Assembly: GCA_019843655.1 (NCBI GenBank)
Contig: JACDQD010000005.1
Location: 10,009,575-10,073,574 of the forward strand
Origin: Lethocerus indicus
Lineage: Eukaryota > Arthropoda > Insecta > Hemiptera > Belostomatidae
Direction: 5' to 3'
Length of the DNA: 64,000 nt
The translations under genes and the position numbers were made by a program. Shown piece after piece: positions 20,881 to 33,273 of this stretch. Numbering within the stretch: the first letter of the stretch is position 1; each line of letters begins with the position of its first letter. Below the pieces are notes generated by a model, which saw only the letters and a program-made list of their open reading frames with translations, made no database searches and had not been told where the DNA came from.

Positions 20881-22990
20881 ATAAATCCTTTCTCGCCTTC
20901 GTAACAATCCTTTGTCCGAGTTCAGAGGCGTAGGTAGTGATCCGGAAAAGGCATGAAACCGATACCGTCGACGCTGGATATTCTGCCAGCGTAATCTTTT
21001 CTCGAAATAAAGCCGTTTCCCCTACAGTTACTTTTAATAACTGCAATTCTTGTATAATAATTTCTTCGGATATTACTATTTTGTATCGCGGTCAATTTCC
21101 GTCCTTTGAAATCCGGGTCCATCTTGGAAGGTCTTTATTATAATCCACGCAATAGTCGGTTAGAGTGTCCGGATCGTACGAATAATTATTTCGAAATAAA
21201 AATCAACGCAATAAATAAACTAACGATAATACCCGAACAAGGTGCCTTCACAAATGTATTCACAAATATTTTTCCGTCCTTGAATTTCTGGGATATAAAT
21301 TCCAAACGGAATGACACCTTTTTTTAAAACACCTTCGAAGAAATAAAAGTTATTTTGGAACTTTCTTGCTTTCCGTTATATTTTAATAATTGTATCCTAA
21401 TATTTGTATTTGTTTCGTTTTTTCAATTCTTGTACAACATTTTCGTATATAAATATGTAGATATAAATTAATATGAGACTCAAAGTATAATAGTACAACC
21501 ATTCATCGGGCAAAATAAAGTTTCATTGTTTCTACTTTTTGAAATTCTACAAATGGCTGAGAGAAGCCGGCATCCTAGGCGTCGGTGACACAGCGCGCGG
21601 ACAAAAAATATGTAGTTGGAAAGTCCTTTGTTTTTTAAATGTCGTGTCCCACACGTTTCGAAAACGGCGGAGAGCGGGAGCCTCCGGGGGGGGGGGGAAA
21701 GGTCAAGAGTCACAGATTTTTTGGCCGGCGAGCTCCCGCCCGGAGAAGCGAGAAAGAAATAACGCGCTTCGTCGCAGAAATAGCCCGAGCGTTATTCACC
21801 TCTCGGATTTTCACTCGGGGAAACCCAACCAATTCAATTCGAGTTTTTGGAGAATTTGGAAATGTCGGGCGTAAACTTCCGCCCAGTTCCGATAGAAGTT
21901 TTGCAACTCCGCCATCGCACAACAATGAGCTACCGAAAAAATCATGTATCCATGTTTCTACAGCGATCTGCAGATTTCGACCAATCCCTTTAACTTAAAT
22001 GACAATATCGGTAACCAAAATAAAAAATTGATAAAAAATTATTATTGTAGTTTGCTATTTCTTGCAGAAAACCGAGAGAAAGAAAGTTTATATTTAGGCA
22101 GGTTTAGAGCAAATTATTATGAGTAAATTGTACTTCATGGAGCGACGAGATAATTAGGACCGTTGTTAACTGAAAAATTCAATTTGAATGTTTGCGGATG
22201 TGTCCCAAACCTACAAATATTTAACATTAAGTTGTGCCGTTTTGTGCAAAATTCATTGTGGAGAAACGGATGGAAGTTGATACAAATGTCTCCTTTTAAA
22301 GCAATACTTTTGGATACCTTCTCTTGGCCGGGTACTACAATGAACGATGCTTAAAATAACATACGCGAATGGCAAATAGGCGGTTTCACTTAAGGATTAG
22401 ATCGAAGAATATATTAGTCATGCTGGAGGAAAAACCTGTTTTCAACTTATTAATCCGTGATATTTTCCTGGTTGAATCTTCCCGAAGAGAAAAGCTGTTC
22501 GGCTGTTGCGGTGCTCGCCTCGATATTGGTGCGGACGCGAGGTAAAAACCAGTTGACAAGGCGGATCGTGGAAATAGCTGACGTCGAAGACGGATCGAAG
22601 AACAAGCGTTGGACGGCAGCGATATTCGGAAGGGACTCTTAACTAATTTATTGCCCATTAAAGTTCATCGGTGTGCAGTGACAGTAATTCTAACATACCG
22701 AAACCGCGTCTCTAGCGGGTAATTCAGAGGGAAATATATGAAATAAATGTTTATTGCTATAAAATCGCGCAGAATTTAACATCACCGTTTTAAATATGAC
22801 AATTTATTTCACAAGTTGAATTTCTTAAGTCCAACTATTAATGTTCCCGTTGGAATACGATCATAAAATTAAGAAAAAATCTCTGTGTCTGCATAAACAA
22901 GTCATTAGAATAGGTAAGACGGCCTTTCTAATGCGTTTTGCTTCTATATAGAATTTTGCTCATAACGTGTATCTATGTTGAAGGCGATAG
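20881..22990. other. AT-rich intronic stretch
   Basis: No exon is supported. A G10 run lies at about 21686-21697. Open frames near 21539-21998 and 22386-22658 carry no recognised motif. Confidence 0.4.
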
Positions 22991-23990
22991 CGAAACCCAC
23001 GCTATTATCGGCCGTTAAGGAAGCCCATTATTTTTTTCCCCCTCCGGCCTACGATCCCCTCCTCCCACTCATATTCGTATAATTAAAATGGCCATTACAA
23101 CAATGAGGGTGTAATGGCATTTTTCGGGAGGGTAAAAAAATTAATAAATTCCTAGGGTTTAACTCCGGCTAAAACCCCGGTGGCCGCCGCCGCCGACTAG
23201 CCTATCTAATGGGATCAAAAAGGCGGGTAATGAGGGGGTCCCCGGAGGCCCCGAAATTGGCCCGCTCTTATGTCCTACTTCCGTTCAAATTACCCCGGTG
23301 AGGACACGAAATTTACGGGGGCCTATCTTTTCCCGATCGGAAAACTGCCCCCGCCCTGCCACAATGCCCATCCCGCAGAAACGAATTACTATGATAATCA
23401 CCGAGAGGAGAGCGCTTTCGGCAACGGAACGTCTCCATATTTGGTAAAATTATGCGGTTCGCGATTAGGCGGTGGAGAAAAAAAAAAGAGCATGTCGTAA
23501 TTGCTATCGCCGCGCACAAGTGTCGGAGCGCGGAAACCGCGTTCGACAGGCCTCAAATCTGTTCTCGGCCGATAACTCGACCGCATGTGTGAACTCTACT
23601 GTGCCTTTATCAGGAAGGAAAGAAACTAAAAGAGAGAGGGAAAGAGAAAAAAGGACTCCGACATAAAAAGCGCGTTATCAAAACGGGTCTCTGTTGGTGA
23701 GCCTCTCTCTCTCTCTCCCTCTGAAGCCGGCAATTAACACTGGCCAGTGGCGAGAGGGGCCCGCTGTAAATCATCCAACAAGGGGGCGCCTTTTTCCAGA
23801 AGATAAGAGGTTTCAGTAGGGGGCCGTGTGTGCACTGTACGCCAGTGTATTGCAGAGCCCGTGTGTTTTTATGGCCGGGACTGTTACCGCCCGCTCGTTA
23901 GCAGTCCCCGCCCGCTTCCAACCGCGTAAAACCCACAGACCCTCGACCCGGCCACGGGGGTTTAACTATAATTAGTATATGTGGCCCTCT
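22991..23990. other. CG-rich mosaic block
   Basis: CG-rich sequence with GGTGGCCGCCGCCGCC near 23180 and short purine/pyrimidine runs at 23628-23654 and 23702-23722. It resembles the regulatory-looking blocks further left. No exon is supported. Confidence 0.35.
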
Positions 23991-26400
23991 GGACGTCTCT
24001 ACGTCTGGGTATTAATGAATTCCTAAAGATAGGCTTCGGAATAAAAAAATAACTTATCATAGATACAGCGACCCGTGTTGACATCACGAACAGTCTACGG
24101 ACTGGTCGACAAAATAATTAGTTCCGCTTCCCGCAAGATGTAGGCGGAAACGAGTTTATGCGTGTTCCGAACTTAACGTATGAATGATTCCTGGAGAATA
24201 TACATCGCCGCTCTAGTTAAGTATATTTATTAGCAAAAATACGTTTGTCCCACACTTTCAAGATGTAACAATAAGGTATCCGATACCGCATTCCATTGCT
24301 TCCAATTTTCTGCACAGTGCGTAATCCCAGGACGGGGAGCATAAACGACTTTAAACTCGGAGTTCTGAATATAAAATCCGATTTTCGGCCTTAATACAAA
24401 TTTAGTCGCGTTGTTAAGTCGCTAGGTAAATATGGGCTTTAGGTAGGGCCAAACTGCTTCACTTACAGCTAAAAACAACAGTTTGGCTACTCAAGGTGCA
24501 AAATTAACGCTTTTTCCGCTTCTGCAAATATTGTAATGTGCACTGCCACATATGCCATTTTGAAAACGAATGCCTAGAAAATAATTATTATTATATACAT
24601 AAAACCGCCCACTGACCTCATGGTTGCCAAAAATCAAAATATTTCATGCCCATATAATGTTCGCTTTCAAAATAGTTACATAGAATATTAAAACGAATGT
24701 TGAATTAAAGGAGGGCACAAGAAAATTAGTTTAAACATCAAACCTATTATCCCTATTATTTGACAGTTGCATCCAAGTAAATTTCTTCTGTATCGGGGCC
24801 ATTTTGGCAGGATAACAATTAGACATGCATATCCATCCAGAATTGGTATTCAACTGATAAATTCTCCAGGTTTTTAGTTTCTAAAATTACTGATAAATAG
24901 CAGAATAGTAAGGAATAAGAAGTCAGCGATAATAACTTGCCATTGGGTGGATTTCTCTTCGGATTTTATGGCAGCGTCCAACGTGATACGGTTTATTGTT
25001 TGCACCGGACCCGAAGAGCGATGACGGATGACCTTCCCCTGACATTTGTTCTTCAAATGCTAATGACTCACGAAGCATTCACTCGACAACGAATTCTTCT
25101 CTGCAATCAACACATTTTCTTTCGAATCAATTTCGCGTTCCGGCGTCTAAGGTCTCATAACCGATTCAAATTAAACTCAAAACAGCCATGGAGTCTCTTA
25201 CGGCCTGCAAATTAATTACCGCCAGATATTTTAGTTCTGATCGGTTTCTCTAATATGCACCAATTCGAAAAGTCAGAACTGCCCGCTATCCACGAGTTTC
25301 TCATAAATTCGTGGTCTCGGAATACCTAGCGATGGCAAGGTATAAATTGCAGTTTCTAAAAAGATTTAATTAAAAACTAGTTTCAATATTCAATACGGTG
25401 GAATTCCAACACTCGGGAGAGACTTTGTTTAAACGATACACAAGCGGTTTTAGTGAATTTCGCTCCTGAAATCAATTAATATAACAATTAGTTAAATTTA
25501 GTGTAAATAATTGGCATTTACATAGTAAATGGTAGGAATAACATGTTCGTATATATGATATGGAATTAATGATATTATATATTGGGTTATTGAAATTTAC
25601 TCTCGTCAGTGTGATTATTAAGCACTTATGATTTGTTTGGTACTTATCTAATGTGAAATTACTTTCTGTAATCGATTTAATTAAGCATCCTAATGACAGA
25701 CGTACGAATTTCAGTGTATGTAATGATCAAGTAATGGTTTAGATTTTGTTTGTACTGTAAAGTTTTAACATACATTTTTTATATTTCTAATGCGGAAAAA
25801 TTTAAATTAAACATAAAAATAATTAAAACTGATTATCGCAAGAAGTTTAAGAAGGTAGAATTAAGGAAGAGCCTAATTTAATTTCTACAGCACCACCTTC
25901 ACTATACAATACCCATTTATTTCTGCTATATTAATCTATAAGAATATTTTAAATTTACGTTTAAACAATTATAAAATGTAATTGTCCGGTGTAATTGGTT
26001 ATATTTACCGGAAAGCAGGAAGCGGCATAATTGCCTCCAGTATTTCAAACTACGCTTATAATTTTAAACGCGTACTTTCAAACGAGGAAACGAAATTTCA
26101 GTTTTGTCATGGCCGCAACACCTGTTAACGACAAGTAATAGGAAATGGGGCTTTTAATTTATGTAATGGCCGTATCTTTTACAACCTGTTTTTTTTTTTT
26201 ATGTAAATGTTATTTTCAGTTGACCCGTGAAAACTGTTTGCCCGGTTTTCATTTTCGACACGTATCGGTCATAATTGACCGTCCATGCCTAGGAATGTGG
26301 CGCCCCAATGAATCGGAAATTCGGGAGGAATATGCGATGATAATAACAGCCACCCGACCTGCAATATACTTTTACTACTTTTAATGAACTTTTAACACTT
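23991..26400. other. Long AT-rich intronic stretch
   Basis: Poor in CG compared with its neighbours; most AT-rich between 25330 and 26100. No simple repeats above 15 bp, no hairpins and no credible exons were seen. Confidence 0.5.
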
Positions 26401-28350
26401 TTAATCAACCCCATTTTCCAGCGGCAGGGTTCGGGCCGGGGAGCCTACGTCTAGGCGAAAGTTTGCGATTCGCGTTCTACCTTTCCGACGTTCCATTAAA
26501 GCCCCGCGAGACGTCCCCAATTATTAAACGGCGTCTCCTCTAACGAGCCCGACCTGGGACTGACGTTGAGGAGGAGAAGAATGGGGTGCCACCTCCAAAC
26601 GTGGGGGGGGGGCACGTTTTGTCTCGTTATTGTTAATTAATTAGCTGCAGAGACCGATCTCGTTCTCGGCTGTTGCAGCACAGCCTCCTCGGGCTGTGAC
26701 GTCCACGAAACTTAACGATTTTATCTTCAGATAATCTCCCGTTTCCCTTCTTTGGCTTTTCATTATCGACTACTACTACTACTACCACTGTTCGTATAGT
26801 ATAAATTAGACCAAGTTGGGACGTACTCACAAGCGTCGTTTTCTTGTAACAAGCATAGTTCGAATACTCCAAAGTATGCTAACAAACGATATGGGGCGTA
26901 CATATGGTTGGTTATGTTAACGCTATGTCAACGATTGTGGGTATACGCCAATTCCTAGGAGACTTCCATGGAATCCTGATTTTTGAGGATTGTAAACGGC
27001 GATAATTAGACGCTGTAGTTTTTTCTCCTTTCATTTTCGCACCATCAACTACAAATGAGTTATGGGCATGTTGTATGTATTTTCCTCGTGAATGCCTCGA
27101 TAAAAGAAGCCACCCAATTACGGCTGCAGAATGAGGAGATCTCTAGGTCAGTTTAAGCGGACGTGGGGGGGAAGCTATAGTAGCTACATAAAAATGTACC
27201 AACCTCCTTTATGTACATAGATTAATGCGCATTCGTAGTAATAACTGAATTCTCCGCCGGCCAAGGTGAAGCATAAGTACAATTTGCAAAGTAGCACTTC
27301 GGATGTATTCAGCATGGCCGGAAGCCAAAACCGATCTAGAGCTTTGGTGAAGCCGATAATACACTGTACGCGGCCCCCTGTATAATTATTTCAGTCCGAA
27401 CTCTTCTTTTATTTTTTTTCCCCCCGCCCACAGAAGGCCTAAAATACGAATAATTTGTTAATCGCCGAGCGTTCATAAAAACCCCCCACTGAATAATTCA
27501 TATCATATTCCAAATATTTAAAATCGGCGACTAAACGGATTTCTCGTCCGCTGTTTGCTTCGTAAATGTCGATATCGTATTACAATATTGCGTAGGATTA
27601 ATAATAAAAGAAATGAATATTAAATTGCTCTCATTTAATATAGCGAGTATAAGTAATATTCGAGAAATTACCGCGTATTAATTTTTTAAAAATGTCGAGA
27701 CACTTAATGGGCACCAACATTTCATAACGGAAACAACAACGAGTCTGTGCCTCGTGAAATCGGTTTTGTAAGTGATTGACACGGAATACTGGGAAAAATA
27801 TTAAAACTGTCGCGATGGTTGTAATTTAGCCGCGGGACAGTTGATTGATGAAAATATCAGTCCGGAGCGCCCGCTATCTCAAAAACGAGGCCGTGTAAAC
27901 AAAATCGCGGTTCTGTGAAACGTACACCGGTTATGTTCGCTTCACAATCTGAACAAATATTGTGGAGCGTGGCGTGGTATTGGGCGCGAATTCTAATAAA
28001 CCTACTTCAAATTACATCAACTCGAACTTATGGAATCGTTTCATTTGAGGTTTTCTCTTGTTCCTCGGGGGAATAACGCGTCGAACAGCGAGAATATAAC
28101 TTAAATACGTTGGACAAAAAGAGGCTGGAAAGTGGAGGGAGACAGACTGCGAGCAAGAAAAACAAATAAATGGGTCCCGTGGCAGGTAACAATCAAACTT
28201 GATTGGTGACATTGAGAAATGCTAAACGGCGGTACATTATCACACAGGTGATGGAACTGCTCGGTAATTTCACCTTGATTAGAATTAAAAGAACGGTGTC
28301 CCCTAAGTGCTTTAAAGACATAGACGGGTTTTTCTTAACTGTGCAATTGG
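26401..28350. other. Mixed mosaic with a short ACT repeat
   Basis: An ACT trinucleotide run of about 18 bp lies at 26769-26786 and a G9 run at about 26604-26612. ATTATTAAT-type words are frequent at 27590-27690. No gene is supported. Confidence 0.4.
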
Positions 28351-28396
28351 CTCGAAACCGAAGAGTCATATACGGACATGACTCTTCGGTTTCGAG
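28351..28396. repeat. Perfect 19-bp hairpin
   Basis: The left arm CTCGAAACCGAAGAGTCAT (28351-28369) and its exact reverse complement (28378-28396) flank an 8-nt loop. The chance of a 19-bp perfect arm with so short a loop is negligible in 64 kb, so it arose by an inverted duplication or has been maintained. It is too short for a typical microRNA precursor. No mobile-element ends are visible around it. Confidence 0.9.
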
Positions 28397-28399
28397 CTG

Positions 28400-29170
28400 A
28401 CGGAATAGTTTGTACTAAATCCGTTGCAAACGATATACTTGTAATTTTAATTCAAATTTTCAATTTTAATTGTTGTTCCACTCAATCTAGAGTTTTACCG
28501 GACCCGACTGCTGATGATGTTAAATTCTTCACTCAATTATTCCGGACCTACTTTCAATATATAAGTGCATCTCGTACTACGAGCAGCGGACTTACTTGAG
28601 GATGCGATTCTCTAGGAACAAACTGCTCTCTTCATCCACACGAAAATTTTAGGACAAAAATTATTTCCATTGTTTCGGCTCGACAGACGAAGCGTGACCC
28701 AGAGTTTACGTGTTTATAAAGGTCTCTCATCGACAGAGCGGGTCCCTGAAACAGGTAAGGGGGACGGCGACTAACATGTGATTTAGTACAATTATGGGAG
28801 AACCCGACTATCCGAGATGAAAATTGTTAGCGCCCCGGCCGGCCGATAAAACGGATAACGGGGTGGGAAAGGGCAGCGGATTTTGGGGATTGGAAGCGGG
28901 CGTTTTCGTCGAAAATCTGGGCCCGCTATTAGACGGGAATTAGCCGGCGCAGCGACGGTCCGCCCTCGAATTTTCCGCCGAAATAATTGGCCACCCACGA
29001 ACACTTCTTCAGTTTCCAGCCGAAAAAGGTAATTATATCCACGGGGCCCGCCTTATTAAGTTGGCCGCCCTCATTAGTCGGGAAATACAGTCGGGGGATC
29101 GCCTCCTTGATATGGGCAACGCCGCCTCGCTCCGAATAATTACCCTCCCGGTTTTTCGCCGAAAAATCCC
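28400..29170. other. CG-rich mosaic block
   Basis: A CG-rich core at 28830-29170 with CCGGCCGG and GGCGCAGCG words among ATTA words. A consensus donor (GAAACAG|GTAAGG) lies at 28755 without a convincing acceptor or start upstream. No exon is supported. Confidence 0.35.
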
Positions 29171-32100
29171 GTTTTTTCGTAATAAATTATGAAAGGACGC
29201 TACCCTGCGAACGTTCAAAAACCAAATATCACAAGGGAATACGAGATTCCGTCCTCCAATAATATCGAGTTGTGGATTGAGCCACATCACATTACTAGCC
29301 TACACTACAGAGCCTACACTATAGACAATTATTTAAGTAATTATTCGAAAGCCCCACCAATAATACAGTGATTCTAAAATCGTAATGACCAGCAGTATTG
29401 ACGACAATAATAAACTGAAACAGCCCTAGCCCCAGATGAAATAACTGAAATAAAAATCATCTTTAACTATTTCGCTCTAAGTCGGTACTGTTAAAAGTGC
29501 CTTATTTTAAATAAGCTGAACGGTTAAATGCCAGACTGAGAAAATTGACTTATCTGAGGTTTTCCTTGTCGGCCTGTGCCTCAACGGTTTCATTCCCTCG
29601 AATTACCCTCCTGGTTCAGTCATAAAAAGAATAGCGGGAATAATTTCTCGAAAGAAATTTTACCCGGTCATTTTAGTGCCGGGGCGAAACGTCATAAAAC
29701 CATAAATATAAAACTGCAGTATTAACCGGAGCAGCAATAAACATGATACGGTATAACTTAAAGGCGGTACATCATCCCGCGACGAATTAGGCGTCGTTCA
29801 AATTGTAAAACCCGGTTCTCCTCCTTTTTAATAATCGGAAAATAAATGCAACGCGCGTTAATTTAATTGAGCTATCGATTCCGGGACTTAAGGCATTAGT
29901 ATTCGTGTCGGTATATTAAACTGTAATCCTCGGTACGAATTCATTGATCGAAGATTATTTCTTTTGCCGAGCGTATATAATAAATTGTTGTCAAATAGGA
30001 GCGGCCGCACAAACGCGATATCATTAACAGTCAATTTTTAATGTACGTATTAGTGTCGGGAGCTAAATATTCAATCTAAATAGGCCGAAAAAATAAAGAG
30101 TCGCCCCTTCTTTTTTTTTTTAAACCGGCCGGTCCGACTGTCCAGTACAACATGATTATTTTACCCCAGAACAAGTTTATGAAGAGAACCGGTTTCAAAC
30201 GTCCGAGCAATTTCCTTATTCACCTGCACTCCTCTTATTGTGCAGCGGCGAAGGCCTGTTGGCCAGCGCTCGTTCGCTTATCCAGGCGCCCGTTTTGTAT
30301 TACACTCGCTTTTAGCCCGGCGAATTTTCGCGAACAAACGGTGCCCCACGCCTCGAATTGGCAGCGTCCATCGAAAAATTACAATTCATTGGCACCATCC
30401 GTATGCCTATGGCCGGGTATTCCGATTGTGGGCATAATCGACCTGAATATAACTCCATACCGCCCCGTTCGCAGACATAAATGCGGGGAATTTCTGCATT
30501 TCGCGTGAAATATGTTCTTACCGCCCGTACAGGTCTAGAAGCGGATGGAGTGTTCGGCCAACTGGTCGGAGAATGTCGGTTAAATCTCCTTTCGACCGAG
30601 TTGTATCATATCGATGCAATCTAAACGTGCATTTAAACAGGGTTAATAGATATAATAGAAAATAACCCAGTTTTATTTACTAGGTTCCGCTATCTCCTAA
30701 CCTACACACTCAGAGGATGTTTAGAATCGAATATTTCATTAACAAGAGGTCTCGTTAATGATCCATTTACGTTATGGTTTATATTTCGGTTTTCATCTTG
30801 CGATAAGACTCGACGGCGCTTAATATATTTTTAGTGAGACGAAGTTGATCCCGTCTTCGGCCCCATAAAGCACGGAACAAGTACAAAGAGTCAAGTGGGC
30901 TGTAGTGGCCCCACGAAGAGGGCTCTCCGGCTTGCAGCCGACTGTGGCCATTCGATACCCACATTTGTTATGGCCCGACTTAAATTGCCGGGTGAATTTT
31001 AATCTAAATAAAGGGCCGACAAACTATACCCGGCGTTATCAATAAAGTATGAGGGGCTGGCGGCCGTCCTTGCTGATCGATCACTATGCAGCAGAAAGGG
31101 AAGGCGTATTATATAGTGGTCACTGGAGAACTGCCCCGGCCACCAAAAACCTGTTCCGGTCAAATCCTAGGACGATTTTCGGACAATCCGGTCCCTAATT
31201 CGAAACCAGTTCTCCTCGCCATCTGCTTACCGTTTAATTTTCAATTGTTCGTTTCTTTTTTTCTTCCCTCCCCCCCCCCCGCGATTTACACGCAAAAATA
31301 CCGCTGCCCGACTCCTCTGAAAGGGATCGTTAGCTGGTTCTTTATCCGCCGAATAAAATACTTTTTTGAGACTAGGACATTTGAAAACCGAACCGGTTCC
31401 GGTCTTAACGAGCGCGTGTCACTTCCAACTGGTAAACAGGTTTGCGGAAAAGTATACCCTTCCTGAATTCCCGGAATTCAACCTTTTTGAATTCGGAATT
31501 GAACGGTTTGTTCCGCGAAAATAAGACCGGTGAAATATTTCTTGCCAACGCCGTTTCCGGTGAAACAAGACTTGATATGTGATACTGACTTTCCTTACTG
31601 GTAGTGTTTGCTGGTAAAGTAGAAATGCAGTCATATATACGTATACTTAAGTTCCCATGTACGGGCAATGCGTCTCCGTCAATAAACATATTGAGTACAC
31701 AAAAGAGTACGTCACCCAAGTAAATACAGATTCCAAGTGTGTTTGTAAAGGGGTAATGCTCAAGTTGGTGTAAGCTTCACTGATCGGTCTTGCAATTAAT
31801 TACCGGTTTAAGAGCTCAAACTTTCATTATTAACTATCCGCCAAAGTATCCAATTAACACAACGGCACGTGCGTTAACTTGTCTGAACTTATGCCTCGTA
31901 AGACCGTCTGTTCGTCAATACTGAAAGCTGAAATTTGTTCTAGTATTGTTAAAGGAAAATTAGTAATTACATAATGTATTTCGTTAAATTTTAATTAAAA
32001 TTAAAATACCTAAGAGCAGCAATATTCCGCCATATAATTTGTACATCCGTCTTTAAGAAGACATTACTTTTCTGCCATCAGTACCTCGAAGAATGACATA

Positions 32101-32180
32101 TGCTACTGTTTCAATAATAGATTTCACTTGCGGACGGCCAGCTTCGCTGTTCTCTGTTGAGGTTTTTTCTCCAGTTTGTA
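29171..32180. other. Mixed intronic stretch
   Basis: A 14-bp near-tandem duplication (AGCCTACACT plus four bases) lies at 29299-29327. Near-inverted GAATTC-containing arms lie at 31464-31501. The 118-codon frame at 30152-30508 shows no recognised domain. No gene is supported. Confidence 0.4.
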
Positions 32181-32183
32181 AAT

Positions 32184-32229
32184 GCGGCTTCTCCTGAGTC
32201 GCGACGCAATTCATAATAGGAGAAGCCGC
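32184..32229. repeat. Hairpin with a perfect 12-bp stem
   Basis: GCGGCTTCTCCT at 32184-32195 and AGGAGAAGCCGC at 32218-32229 are exact reverse complements around a 22-nt loop. No further element structure is visible. Confidence 0.75.
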
Positions 32230-33205
32230 TCTATGATGGAATATACCCCGACTAGTATGGATATCGCTATAATTAATTGCTCTCGCTTCTACGTGATATG
32301 TGTCTTAAGTCGCCAGTTCTCTGTTTCAGTACGCCCCTTTGTTCTCTCTCTCTCCTTCTCCTCCGCTCCGCGGTTTTATTATCATTCTTATTAGTACAAG
32401 ACTATACATTTCTTCTGGCGGCCATTAATTACTAAAGAACATCGGGTTTAGTAAACTGAAGGATTATTGAAAACAAAATTTCGCTCAATATAACAAAAAG
32501 TTCGGTTTTTGCTTTACGAAGGAATTTCTCCTGTTTATTTAGTCCTTAGGTTTCCTGAGCCACCGTCAGTACCTTTCAGTACATCAGGCACGTTGAAGTG
32601 TAACTATACTTTGTTACTACACTGGGCAGCTCTCAGCGACAGAGATGACAGAGGTTCATTGCCACGTTATCGACAAATATTGTCAGAGAACAGTCGCAGA
32701 CCGGTCATAAAACCTCGACGTCGACTTTAATTAAAACTCGATTTGGACGCTATTAGGCGATTAAACGTTATTTAAAAAAAAAATAGCAGGGCCGGAACTC
32801 TTTGACTGTACTACTTGTCGAGAAACTAAAATAGGTGCCTGTCGAACTTCCCTACTACCCTTATTTCTGAGCCAAATTGAGGATCATGATGATGACATCT
32901 GCTGCCTTATATAATAGCCAAACGCTTCTAAACTCTTGCTGAGAGCAAGAGCATTTGCCAGTTTCGACGCTACTAGAATGCAAGGGGTTGTAGGTCTTAA
33001 ATAAACGGGAATAGGACGGGAGGTTTTATGTAGCCTCCCCCTTGACAAGGGCGGCTTGAGAAGAGCGGTCCGCGGGGGGGAAAACCAACCTGTCCGCTAT
33101 TTACGACCGATTTCCTGACAAATTAACTTCACCGCGCTGTTAAGTCGTCGTTCGGCAACGCTCCCCACCTACGACCGGGCCCATAAATCTTCTGTTCTTT
33201 TACAG
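32230..33205. other. Mixed intronic stretch
   Basis: A small 8-bp hairpin (CTCTTGCT/AGCAAGAG) lies at 32933-32951. No exon is supported before the acceptor at 33205. Confidence 0.4.
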
Positions 33206-33273
33206 CTTTCGTCCCGAAGCCCGAAGCCGAAGCCCCCGACTCGGCGAAATATTTCTGCCCGGTGACTAATTAG
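33206..33273 (+). CDS. Candidate exon 3' of a strong acceptor
   Basis: A strong acceptor (TTCTTTTACAG, ending 33205) is followed by sequence open in all three frames over the first 55 nt. One frame reads FVPKPEAEAPDSAKYFCPVTN before a TAG at 33271, giving a protein-like mix of residues. It would be a terminal exon if read to that stop. A possible internal donor, CCCG|GTGACT (GT at 33262), would make it internal. No family is recognised and no poly(A) signal is obvious close by. Confidence 0.15.

Noticed and set aside
22163..22700. Short frames possibly from a mobile element
   Set aside because: No catalytic motif, no terminal repeats and no second copy in the window.
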